This document shows, piece after piece, positions 1-7,460 of a stretch of DNA of 7,460 bases. The DNA lies in NCBI GenBank assembly GCA_017403205.1, contig JAFQOM010000139.1:1-7460 (forward strand), written 5' to 3'. The stretch's first letter is position 1. Each line of letters starts with the position of its first letter. The translations under genes were made by a program, and so were the position numbers. This DNA is from Clostridia bacterium (GTDB taxonomy: Bacteria > Bacillota_A > Clostridia > Christensenellales > UBA1242). The notes beneath the pieces are model-generated. The model was not told the origin of the DNA and ran no database searches. It worked only from the letters and a program-made list of their open reading frames with translations.

Positions 1-26
1 AAATTAAAACAAAAAAAATAGTACCT

Positions 27-34
27 AAAAGGAG
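27..34 (+). promoter_or_regulatory. Ribosome binding site of the small unknown gene
   Basis: AAAAGGAG lies six bases before the ATG at 41, a near-ideal Shine-Dalgarno sequence and spacing for a low-GC Gram-positive. It is the main reason to accept the 130-codon reading frame as a real gene. The sequence before it is A-rich and too short to show a promoter. Confidence 0.8.
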
Positions 35-40
35 ATTGAA

Positions 41-433
41 ATGGCAAATACTACTCGAAGTAAAGGAAATATTTATAATCTAGCCAAACTTGCAAAAGAA
101 AGATTGAAACAAAACAATTATATAAAAACAAAGGGGAATATTATTAACAATGCAAGTTCTTTTGCCGAGTATATTAGCAAGCATAAAAAGAATCAGGTGC
201 TGATGCAAAAAACACAACAAAAGTTGAGTTATGATGAAGAACTTTATAAAAAGGTGTGTGTTTTAATAGAAAGCAAAAATACATCTAATCCAGTATCTTG
301 TTTAATTGATAAAGAACTTTTTGCAAATTTAGATACAGAAGCAAAGCAATTTTATATTCACAATTTAACAGAAAAATATAAATTTATGAGAAATAGATAT
401 TTTAAAGAGCATCCTGTTTCGCTTTATATTTAA
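41..433 (+). CDS. Small basic protein of unknown function (130 aa)
   Basis: I do not recognise this protein. It has 130 residues, is rich in Lys, Asn and Tyr, and looks mostly helical. There is no signal peptide or membrane segment, so it is probably cytoplasmic. The first half (about residues 8-60) is strongly basic, with two similar short stretches, KGNIYN and KGNIINN, near residues 8 and 31. The second half carries a more motif-like end, LDTEAKQFYIHNLTEKY at about residues 97-113, followed by another basic patch. It has only two cysteines (near residues 73 and 87), so a zinc finger is unlikely. A strong RBS, a TAA stop and base use like its neighbours support a real gene. It ends 77 bases before the probable pcrA start, with that gene's promoter in between, so it may be transcribed separately. 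It is not PcrB, which precedes pcrA in Bacillus. A nucleic-acid-binding role would fit the charge but is only a guess. Confidence 0.75.
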   Translation: MANTTRSKGNIYNLAKLAKERLKQNNYIKTKGNIINNASSFAEYISKHKKNQVLMQKTQQKLSYDEELYKKVCVLIESKNTSNPVSCLIDKELFANLDTEAKQFYIHNLTEKYKFMRNRYFKEHPVSLYI

Positions 434-438
434 ATTTT

Positions 439-462
439 TTAAATATATTTTAATATATTTAA
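439..462. repeat. AT-only inverted repeat upstream of the pcrA promoter
   Basis: Bases 439-449 and 452-462 form an 11-bp perfect inverted repeat made only of A and T, separated by two bases, and 463-471 then runs into a stretch of six T. As RNA it would be a weak AU hairpin that could contribute to ending the upstream transcript. As DNA it is a bendable AT tract lying about 10 bases or more before the -35 box at 475, where an UP element for the RNA polymerase alpha subunit could sit. With base composition this biased, such dyads also arise by chance. Confidence 0.4.
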
Positions 463-474
463 GTCGTTTTTTGA

Positions 475-503
475 TTGAAACAAACTATTTTGTATGTTAT
501 AAT
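475..503 (+). promoter_or_regulatory. Extended -10 promoter of pcrA-ligA
   Basis: TTGAAA (475-480), a 17-base spacer and a perfect TATAAT (498-503) match the housekeeping sigma-A consensus. The spacer ends in TGT directly before the -10 box, giving an extended -10 element. An AT-rich tract precedes the -35 box. The transcription start is expected near 509-511, about seven bases after the -10 box, which is where the proposed GTG start codon of pcrA (511) lies. The promoter overlaps what would otherwise be read as a 12-codon N-terminal extension from a TTG at 475. Confidence 0.75.
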
Positions 504-510
504 CACTTTT

Positions 511-2733
511 GTGAAAGACCTAGATTTAAATTTATTAAACAATTCTCAATTAAATGCATTAAAACAGATAAATGGCGCAGTTATGGTTTTAGCCGGTGCT
601 GGTAGTGGAAAAACTAGACTTGTAACATATAGAATAGCGCATCTTATAAAAAATTTGTCGGTTAGGCCAGAAAATATTTTGGCTATTACGTTTACAAATA
701 AAGCCGCAAATGAAATGAAGGAAAGATTATCAAAAATGGTAAATGAAGTGGAAGACATTTGGATTTCCACTTTTCATTCTATGTGCGTAAAAATTTTAAG
801 ACGTCATATTTCTAGTTTGAAATCTGCAAAAAATCCAATGCATCAAGTTAACTTTGATAGCAATTTTTCTATTTATACAGATACAGAACGTGACAAAGCT
901 TTAAAAACAGTTTTGCAAAATTTAAAAATAGAAAAGGATGGCTTTGAAAAAAAGGTTAGCTATCACATTTCAAACGCTAAAAATAATAACTTGTCACCAT
1001 GGGATTATCAAAAATTAAATCAGCATGAAGAGGATATTGAAACAATTACAAAAGTGTATTCTGCATATCAAAGTTTTTTAGCATCAAACAATGCTCTTGA
1101 TTTTGATGATTTGTTAACAAAAACATATGAGTTATTTGTAGAGTTTCCTGATATTTTAAAGCGTTATCAAAATAGGTTCGAATATATCCACATTGACGAG
1201 TTTCAAGATACAAACCATATTCAATACCAAATTGCAAAATTGCTTGCAGGAGAACATAAAAATATTTTTGTTGTTGGTGACGAAGATCAATGTATATATT
1301 CTTGGCGTGGGGCAGATATTCAAAATATTAAAAACTTTCAAGCAGATTTTAAAGATTTTAAAATGCTTAAATTAGAACAAAATTACAGAAGCACAAAGAA
1401 TATTTTGACGCTTGCTAACAAGCTTATTAAAAATAATCAGGCAAGAAACGACAAAACTTTATGGACAGATAATAATATAGGTGTAAAGGTTGAGTATTAT
1501 AAGGGCTCTGATGAGTTTGACGAGGCAGAACATGTTGCTGCTCAAATAAAAGCTCTTGTTAGAGACGGCGATTATAAATATAGTGATTTTGCCGTTCTTA
1601 CAAGATTAAACGCATTATCAGCACCTTTTGAAGACAAATTTTTAAATTATTCTATACCTTATAAAATATTTGGTGGCAACAAATTTTTTGATAGACTAGA
1701 AATTAAAAATTTAATTTCTTACCTAAAAATGCTTACAAATCCATATGACTCCACATCGTTTGCGAGAATTATTAACTATCCAAAGAGGGGAATTGGTGAA
1801 GCAACAATAAATGCTATTTTATCGCAAAGTGAATTTCATAATACAACACCTTTTAATCTTATTCTAAATTCAGACGAATATTTATTAGAGCCTAGCATAG
1901 AGAGAAAAATTCAACCTTTTAAAGATATAATTGTAAAGTTGTATGATAATTTTGAAAAAATGGAAGCATACAAATTTATAGAATTTTTAGTAAAAACTAT
2001 TGACTTTAAAAGTATTTATTCAACTAATTCAGAAGAAGATATTGCCAGACTTTTAAATATAGATAACTTTTTGGTTATGGCTCAAGAATTTTTTAAAAAC
2101 AATCCAAAATCTGGTGTTAGCGAGTTTTTACAAAGTATTACTTTGGTTAGTGATATTGATGAATATGATGATAACAACAATACAGTTACAATAGCAACAG
2201 TTCACTCAGTAAAAGGGTTGGAGTTTAAAGTTGTTTTTGTTTGTGGTTTAGAAGAAAAAATGTTTCCTATAATAAGAACATATTCTACCGATTTTGATAT
2301 GGAAGAAGAGCGCAGACTTATGTTTGTAGCAATAACAAGGGCTCAAAATAGGTTGTATTTAACGCATGCAAAATCAAGGTTTGTTTATGGTAAAAGGGAC
2401 TATTTATTGCCATCTAGATTTTTAAACGAGTGTGAAATTATGCCACAAACAAATACTTTTAACATGTCTCAGACAAACGCTTTAAATACAAACTTTCCAA
2501 CATTTTCTAAAATGAGCTTTAGTCTTAAAAAGGATACTTCTATATCTAAGAAAACAACCGGAAATTTAGAGGCAAAATATGCTGTTGGGCTTAAGGTTAG
2601 TCACCCTAAATTTGGAGAGGGTGTTATAACCAGCAATCAAGGCATAAATATAACAAAATGTGTAAGCATTAATTTTGAAAATTTTGGCGTAAAAACATTA
2701 TCTGTAGAATACGCACCAATTACATTAATTTAA
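511..2733 (+). CDS. pcrA: ATP-dependent 3'-5' DNA helicase PcrA (UvrD/Rep family)
   Basis: PcrA is a superfamily 1A helicase that unwinds DNA in repair and plasmid rolling-circle replication, strips proteins such as RecA from DNA, and binds RNA polymerase. Numbered from GTG 511 (740 residues, usual for the family), all motifs are visible: Q-motif Gln13, Walker A GAGSGKT 29-35, ITFTNKAANEM 59-69, STFHSMC 86-92, Walker B DEFQD 229-233, GDEDQCIYSWRGAD 256-269, LEQNYRS 288-294, TVHSVKGLEF 563-572 and EEERRLMFVAITRAQ 598-612. Residues about 640-685 are a Thr/Asn/Ser-rich linker leading to the C-terminal Tudor-like domain (VGLKVSHPKFGEGVI, about 692-706), which in PcrA contacts RNA polymerase. The frame is open upstream to TTG 475, but those 12 codons overlap a near-consensus promoter and encode a hydrophobic stretch absent from PcrA proteins, whereas GTG 511 gives a normal distance to the Walker A. 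Neither start has a Shine-Dalgarno sequence. ligA follows after 32 bases, as in the Bacillus pcrA-ligA operon. Confidence 0.97.
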   Translation: MKDLDLNLLNNSQLNALKQINGAVMVLAGAGSGKTRLVTYRIAHLIKNLSVRPENILAITFTNKAANEMKERLSKMVNEVEDIWISTFHSMCVKILRRHISSLKSAKNPMHQVNFDSNFSIYTDTERDKALKTVLQNLKIEKDGFEKKVSYHISNAKNNNLSPWDYQKLNQHEEDIETITKVYSAYQSFLASNNALDFDDLLTKTYELFVEFPDILKRYQNRFEYIHIDEFQDTNHIQYQIAKLLAGEHKNIFVVGDEDQCIYSWRGADIQNIKNFQADFKDFKMLKLEQNYRSTKNILTLANKLIKNNQARNDKTLWTDNNIGVKVEYYKGSDEFDEAEHVAAQIKALVRDGDYKYSDFAVLTRLNALSAPFEDKFLNYSIPYKIFGGNKFFDRLEIKNLISYLKMLTNPYDSTSFARIINYPKRGIGEATINAILSQSEFHNTTPFNLILNSDEYLLEPSIERKIQPFKDIIVKLYDNFEKMEAYKFIEFLVKTIDFKSIYSTNSEEDIARLLNIDNFLVMAQEFFKNNPKSGVSEFLQSITLVSDIDEYDDNNNTVTIATVHSVKGLEFKVVFVCGLEEKMFPIIRTYSTDFDMEEERRLMFVAITRAQNRLYLTHAKSRFVYGKRDYLLPSRFLNECEIMPQTNTFNMSQTNALNTNFPTFSKMSFSLKKDTSISKKTTGNLEAKYAVGLKVSHPKFGEGVITSNQGINITKCVSINFENFGVKTLSVEYAPITLI

Positions 2734-2741
2734 ATTTTATT

Positions 2742-2753
2742 AAAAGGAGAGGG
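2742..2753 (+). promoter_or_regulatory. Ribosome binding site of ligA with long spacing
   Basis: A strong purine tract, AAAAGGAGAGGG, precedes ligA. It ends 12 bases before the ATG at 2766, and its AAAAGGAG core ends 16 bases before it, longer than the usual 5-9. An in-frame TAA at 2754-2756 excludes any earlier start, and the protein aligns well from the ATG, so the spacing appears genuine. Confidence 0.7.
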
Positions 2754-2756
2754 TAA

Positions 2757-4727
<1,971 letters not shown>

Positions 4728-4754
4728 TGTTATATAGTATAAATATAAAAACTC

Positions 4755-4783
4755 TTGCAAAAAGCGAATATGTGTGTTAAAAT
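4755..4783 (+). promoter_or_regulatory. Extended -10 promoter of rpoZ-priA-def
   Basis: TTGCAA (4755-4760), a 17-base spacer and TAAAAT (4778-4783), with TGT directly before the -10 box, form a good sigma-A promoter with an extended -10 element. It has the same architecture as the pcrA promoter. The start is expected near 4790, giving a 5' leader of about 45 bases. It lies in the only clear gap between ligA and rpoZ and no convincing GC-rich terminator separates it from ligA, so read-through from pcrA-ligA is possible. Confidence 0.7.
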
Positions 4784-4796
4784 TACAATCGTAATT
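4781..4796. repeat. Palindrome at the predicted rpoZ transcription start (possible operator)
   Basis: AATTAC (4781-4786) and GTAATT (4791-4796) are perfect inverted repeats separated by four bases (AATC). They overlap the last three bases of the -10 box and the expected start point, a position where a bound dimeric repressor would block transcription. As RNA it would be a weak 6-bp hairpin at the 5' end. No regulator is recognisable, and short dyads are common in DNA this AT-rich. Confidence 0.35.
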
Positions 4797-4817
4797 CATT
4801 AAATTTTATCAACAAAA

Positions 4818-4824
4818 AAGGAAG
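4818..4824 (+). promoter_or_regulatory. Ribosome binding site of rpoZ
   Basis: AAGGAAG lies 10 bases before the ATG at 4835 and 13 before a second in-frame ATG at 4838. The better spacing favours the first, though the two starts differ by a single methionine and either would give a normal omega N-terminus (MIDPP). Confidence 0.7.
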
Positions 4825-4834
4825 TATAAATCTT

Positions 4835-5035
4835 ATGATGATTGATCCACCTATTGAAGAACTTAAAAAAATTGCAGGTAACGAATATATTTTAACAAAT
4901 CTTGTTGCAAAACGTGCAAAAGAGTTGGAAAAAGATATACCTGAAGTTATTGAAAATTCACAAGAAAAGGCAATTTCTCTTGCAGCACACGAAGTGCATT
5001 CTGGCAAAATTGTTGCAAGCAAAATTGAAAAATAA
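4835..5035 (+). CDS. rpoZ: DNA-directed RNA polymerase omega subunit
   Basis: Omega is the small subunit that wraps the C-terminal part of beta-prime and helps assemble and stabilise RNA polymerase. The 66-residue product has the typical Bacillota omega pattern. It starts MIDPPIEEL, followed by the conserved helix YILTNLVAKRAKEL (about residues 18-31), which carries the family's AKRA signature, and a second helix region KAISLAAHEVHSGKI (45-59) that matches the usual 'AxxEixxGKI' end. Length is normal for low-GC Gram-positives and shorter than the roughly 90-residue E. coli protein. It has its own promoter and RBS. priA starts three bases after its stop, so the two are translated in tandem. 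In Bacillus subtilis gmk precedes and coaBC follows rpoZ; neither is present here. The 3' end contains a short direct repeat at the DNA level. Confidence 0.93.
   Translation: MMIDPPIEELKKIAGNEYILTNLVAKRAKELEKDIPEVIENSQEKAISLAAHEVHSGKIVASKIEK
5004..5027 (+). repeat. Short direct repeat at the 3' end of rpoZ
   Basis: GCAAAATTG occurs at 5004-5012 and again at 5019-5027, a 15-base period that encodes a repeated K-I pattern at the omega C-terminus (KIVASKIE). It looks like a small in-frame tandem duplication that has partly diverged. It probably has no function beyond coding. Confidence 0.4.
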
Positions 5036-5038
5036 TTT

Positions 5039-7222
5039 ATGATAGCCGAAGTTATAGTTGATGTTTTGTCTAGCAATGTAGACCGAGTTTTTGACTATGT
5101 TGTTCCGGCCCAACTTAATGCCCAAATAGGCGATAGGGTAAGCGTTCCATTTGGCAACAGAAAGGTTGATGGCTTTATAATAAATTTCAAAGATAACTCG
5201 GATTATGACAAAGAAAAACTAAAAAGTATTATTTGTAAATTAGATACACAACCTTTGCTATCACAAAATGCAGTTAGGTTGTGTTTTTTTATGAAGTCAC
5301 ATTTTTATTTGCGCTTAGCAGATACGCTAAGGCTTTTTTTGCCGCCCTCAGTTAGAAACTTGCAAGAAAAGAAAAAAGAGTATGCTACAATTAATATAGA
5401 TGACTTTGGCGAAATTACAAAGAGGGCAAAAAAACAATTGGATGCTCTTATTTATTTAAAAGAAAAAGGCACAGAAGAATTAAGTATATTAAGGGCAAAA
5501 TTTGGTTCTAATGCAATAAGTGTTTTAATAGATAAAAGTTATATAAAAAAGCACAGCGAAGTTGTTGAGGCAGAAGCGTTGTCATCACAATTTAGTGTTG
5601 CAAAAAAACAAATAATATTAAATGATCAACAACAAAAAGCTGTGGATATAATAACAAAAAGCAACTATCAAACATATTTGTTGCACGGTGTTACAGGCAG
5701 TGGAAAAACTGAAGTTTATATTAATTGCATAAAATCGGCATTAATTAAAGGTAAAACAGCAATTATGCTTGTTCCAGAAATTTCGCTAACACCACAAATG
5801 TTTTCTCGATTTAAAAATGCTTTTGGTGATACTGTGGCAATTTTGCACAGTTCTTTAACACCAAGAGAGCGTTATAACGAGTGGCATAGGCTAAAATCAG
5901 GCAAGGCAAAAATTGCAATAGGTGCCAGATCATGTATTTTTGCACCTTTAGACAATATTGGCGTTATTGTTGTGGATGAAGAGCATGATAATAGTTATTA
6001 TAGCGAGTCAAATCCAAGGTTTCACACTCACGAGGTGGCGCAATATTTAGCATATTTAAACAACTGTCCATTAATTTTGGGCAGTGCAACACCAAGTATA
6101 CAAAGTTATTATCATGCAAAACAAGGTGAGTATCAATTAATCAGTCTTACAAATAGGGCAAACAACAAAGAACTTCCAAGTATACAAATAGTTGACATGT
6201 TAAGCGAAATTCACAACGGAAATACAGGCATATTTTCAAGCGCATTTTTATCTAAGTTACAAAATGTAATAAATCAAAAAAAACAGGCCATGATTTTTAT
6301 TAACAGGCGAGGATTTTCTTCATTTTTAATGTGTAGAGAATGTGGATATGTTCCAAAATGCGAGGATTGCGATGTTTCACTTGTTTATCATAAAGAAGAT
6401 GATATGTTAAAATGTCACTATTGCTCAAAAAGATACAGAACGTTAAGGGTTTGTCCAAAATGTAAAAGTAGTTCAATTAGATTTGGCGCAGTTGGTACTC
6501 AAAGAATAGTAGAAGAACTTAAATCAATGTTTAATGTACCTATTTTTAGATTGGATAATGATGCTACTCAAAACAAGTCAAGTTATATAGAAATTTTAGA
6601 AAATTTTAACAATACAAGCCCTGCAATACTAGTTGGCACACAAATGATTGCTAAAGGTCATGATTTTAACAATGTTACACTTGTTGGCATAGTTGATGCG
6701 GATGTAAGCTTGCATTTTAGCGATTATAAGGCTTTAGAACGTACATTTAATTTAATAACCCAGGTATCAGGTAGAGCTGGTAGAAGTGAAAGTGAAGGCG
6801 AAGTAGTTTTGCAAACGTATTATCCAAAACACTTTGTTTATAGATGTGCTTCAAATTATGATTATGGTGCGTTTTTTAAAAAAGAATTAAATTTGCGTGA
6901 GGTAACACATTTTCCGCCATTTGCACATGTATTAAGGGTGCTAGTGTTGGGAGAAGAAGAAAGCAAAGTAATGTCTGTTTTAGAAGGGTTGTATAATGAA
7001 GTAAAAAATCTAAAACAAAAATATTCTAGCGACTTTATATATCTGGGCGCTATGAAGTGCCCAAAACGCAGGCTTCAAAAAAATTATAGATATCAAATTT
7101 TAATGCGTTTAAATAGCAAGAATAAAGATAAAATTATTAGTAGTATTTATGATTTGTGTGATAAAATGAAACATAACAAGGTTAGTGTTTTTGTAGAAAA
7201 TGATCCACAAAATCTAAGTTAA
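5039..7222 (+). CDS. priA: Primosomal protein N' / replication restart helicase PriA
   Basis: PriA recognises stalled forks and D-loops, remodels them with 3'-5' helicase activity and starts primosome assembly so the replicative helicase can be reloaded. The 727-residue protein is full length (E. coli 732). It shows an N-terminal 3'-DNA-binding domain (about 1-105, MIAEVIVDV...DRVFDYVVP), a winged-helix region (about 115-180), Walker A GVTGSGKT 217-224, GARS 295-298, Walker B DEEH 313-316 and GSATPS 348-353. The eight-cysteine double zinc site is Cys432, 435, 441, 444, 459, 462, 472 and 475, which in PriA supports primosome protein contacts. Motif V is GTQMIAKGHDF 533-543, motif VI is QVSGRAGR 575-582, and the C-terminal domain ends with YRYQILMR (683-690). 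No Shine-Dalgarno sequence is visible. The ATG comes three bases after the rpoZ stop, suggesting translation by re-initiation and low output. A terminator-like hairpin lies in codons 91-101. def follows after 39 bases. Confidence 0.98.
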   Translation: MIAEVIVDVLSSNVDRVFDYVVPAQLNAQIGDRVSVPFGNRKVDGFIINFKDNSDYDKEKLKSIICKLDTQPLLSQNAVRLCFFMKSHFYLRLADTLRLFLPPSVRNLQEKKKEYATINIDDFGEITKRAKKQLDALIYLKEKGTEELSILRAKFGSNAISVLIDKSYIKKHSEVVEAEALSSQFSVAKKQIILNDQQQKAVDIITKSNYQTYLLHGVTGSGKTEVYINCIKSALIKGKTAIMLVPEISLTPQMFSRFKNAFGDTVAILHSSLTPRERYNEWHRLKSGKAKIAIGARSCIFAPLDNIGVIVVDEEHDNSYYSESNPRFHTHEVAQYLAYLNNCPLILGSATPSIQSYYHAKQGEYQLISLTNRANNKELPSIQIVDMLSEIHNGNTGIFSSAFLSKLQNVINQKKQAMIFINRRGFSSFLMCRECGYVPKCEDCDVSLVYHKEDDMLKCHYCSKRYRTLRVCPKCKSSSIRFGAVGTQRIVEELKSMFNVPIFRLDNDATQNKSSYIEILENFNNTSPAILVGTQMIAKGHDFNNVTLVGIVDADVSLHFSDYKALERTFNLITQVSGRAGRSESEGEVVLQTYYPKHFVYRCASNYDYGAFFKKELNLREVTHFPPFAHVLRVLVLGEEESKVMSVLEGLYNEVKNLKQKYSSDFIYLGAMKCPKRRLQKNYRYQILMRLNSKNKDKIISSIYDLCDKMKHNKVSVFVENDPQNLS
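5311..5340 (+). terminator. Intrinsic-terminator-like hairpin inside priA
   Basis: CTTAGC (5314-5319) pairs perfectly with GCTAAG (5326-5331) around a six-base loop (AGATAC). Two further G-C pairs form at the base (5311-5312 with 5332-5333) if G5313 is bulged. The stem is followed directly by seven T (5334-5340). This is the standard shape of a Rho-independent terminator on the + strand, about 270 bases into priA, and one of the few GC-rich hairpins in the window. It falls in codons for LRLADTLRLF, a region where PriA proteins are fairly conserved, so coding constraint alone could explain part of it. No matching A-run precedes it, so it would not act on the other strand. Confidence 0.4.
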
Positions 7223-7249
7223 AAAATTTTTAAATAAAAAGTTAAAAGT

Positions 7250-7255
7250 AGGTAG
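7250..7255 (+). promoter_or_regulatory. Weak ribosome binding site of def
   Basis: AGGTAG ends six bases before the ATG at 7262. The match to the Shine-Dalgarno core is partial, weaker than at the genes at 41, 2766 and 4835. No promoter stands out in the 39-base gap after priA, so def is probably co-transcribed with rpoZ-priA. Confidence 0.5.
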
Positions 7256-7261
7256 ATTTAA

Positions 7262-7460
7262 ATGGCACTTAGAAAAATTATTACTGAAGAAAATGAAATT
7301 TTAAGAAAAAAAAGCAAGGTTGTAACCAAGTTTGACGAATCTCTATGGTTTTTATTAGATGACATGAAAGAAACCTTAATAAAAGCACAAGGCGCTGGTC
7401 TTGCAGCTCCACAGGTAGCAGTTTTAAAGCGTGCTTTTATAGTTATGGCCAATAACAATT
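7262..7460 (+). CDS. def: Peptide deformylase, N-terminal part (cut by the window edge)
   Basis: Peptide deformylase is a metalloenzyme that removes the formyl group from the N-terminal methionine of new proteins at the ribosome. The 66 complete codons begin MALRKIITEENEILRKKSK, the usual start of the family (most members read 'R.I....d..LR..s..V'). They include motif I as GAGLAAPQV at residues 44-52, with the conserved Gln51 of the active site. The common Ile or Val at the second position is Ala here, and Ala follows the motif where Gly is usual. The metal-binding motifs EGCLS and HExDH would lie beyond the edge, so activity cannot be judged. The position after priA is the classic priA-def(-fmt) order of Bacillota, which strengthens the call and predicts fmt next. 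Confidence 0.93.
   Translation, partial: MALRKIITEENEILRKKSKVVTKFDESLWFLLDDMKETLIKAQGAGLAAPQVAVLKRAFIVMANNN

Noticed and set aside
475..510. A 12-residue hydrophobic N-terminal extension of PcrA starting at TTG 475
   Set aside because: These codons are the -35 and -10 boxes of a near-consensus promoter, there is no RBS before the TTG, and PcrA proteins normally begin where GTG 511 does.
546..770. Open frame on the - strand opposite the start of pcrA
   Set aside because: It lies fully opposite a strongly conserved helicase region and its translation resembles no protein; low-GC coding sequence often leaves the opposite strand open.
1193..1375. Overlapping + strand frame inside pcrA, and two - strand frames at 1046-1341
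   Set aside because: They overlap Walker B and motif III of PcrA, have no RBS, and the translations are low-complexity shadows.
2430..2520. Possible coding repeat in the Thr/Asn-rich linker of PcrA
   Set aside because: The QTN and LNTN-like pieces are imperfect and short; PcrA proteins commonly have a variable disordered linker here.
4730..4748. TTATAT / ATATAA inverted repeat after ligA as a terminator
   Set aside because: It is a six-pair AU-only stem with no T-run after it; too weak to call.
4783..5076. Open frame on the - strand covering rpoZ
   Set aside because: rpoZ on the + strand has family motifs, a promoter and an RBS; the antisense frame has none of these.
7222..7231. AAAAATTTTT palindrome after priA as a terminator
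   Set aside because: It has no loop and no G-C pairs, and def follows closely in the same direction, so it is more likely base composition.
7258..7458. Open frame on the - strand at the right edge
   Set aside because: The + strand reads as peptide deformylase with motif GAGLAAPQV, so the antisense frame is a shadow.

Overview
The window is a compact, AT-rich stretch (strongly biased to A/T by eye) with every gene on the + strand, short intergenic gaps, TAA as the only stop codon seen, and mostly strong AAGGAG-type ribosome binding sites. The gene content and protein features point to the Bacillota, most likely a Clostridia-like lineage: PcrA-type helicase next to NAD+-dependent ligase, a short omega subunit, and the rpoZ-priA-def order. 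A closer taxonomic placement cannot be read from the sequence. Tryptophan is encoded by TGG and no in-frame TGA was noticed, so there is no sign of recoding.

Layout: (1) bases 41-433, a small basic protein of unknown function with a good RBS. (2) Bases 434-510, an AT-only inverted repeat followed by a near-consensus extended -10 promoter. (3) Bases 511-2733, the DNA helicase PcrA. (4) Bases 2766-4727, the NAD+-dependent DNA ligase LigA, only 32 bases after pcrA and probably in the same transcript. (5) Bases 4728-4834, a second extended -10 promoter with a small palindrome at the expected transcription start. (6) Bases 4835-5035, the RNA polymerase omega subunit RpoZ. (7) Bases 5039-7222, the primosomal helicase PriA, three bases after rpoZ. 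(8) From 7262 to the window edge, the start of peptide deformylase (def).

The window thus joins two gene sets that are separate in Bacillus subtilis: the pcrA-ligA pair, and the rpoZ-(coaBC)-priA-def set, here without coaBC between rpoZ and priA and without gmk before rpoZ. Functionally it is a genome-maintenance block. PcrA removes nucleoprotein obstacles and works with RNA polymerase, LigA seals nicks in replication and repair, PriA restarts collapsed forks, and omega stabilises RNA polymerase.

No new defence, mobile or metabolic system is visible. There is no CRISPR array, transposase, tRNA or rRNA. The observations worth a second look are regulatory: pcrA has no Shine-Dalgarno sequence and its promoter places the transcription start almost on the GTG start codon (possible leaderless mRNA). 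A textbook-looking hairpin plus U7 lies inside priA and could attenuate priA-def relative to rpoZ. A perfect palindrome sits at the rpoZ start point. The 130-residue protein at the left end remains unidentified.
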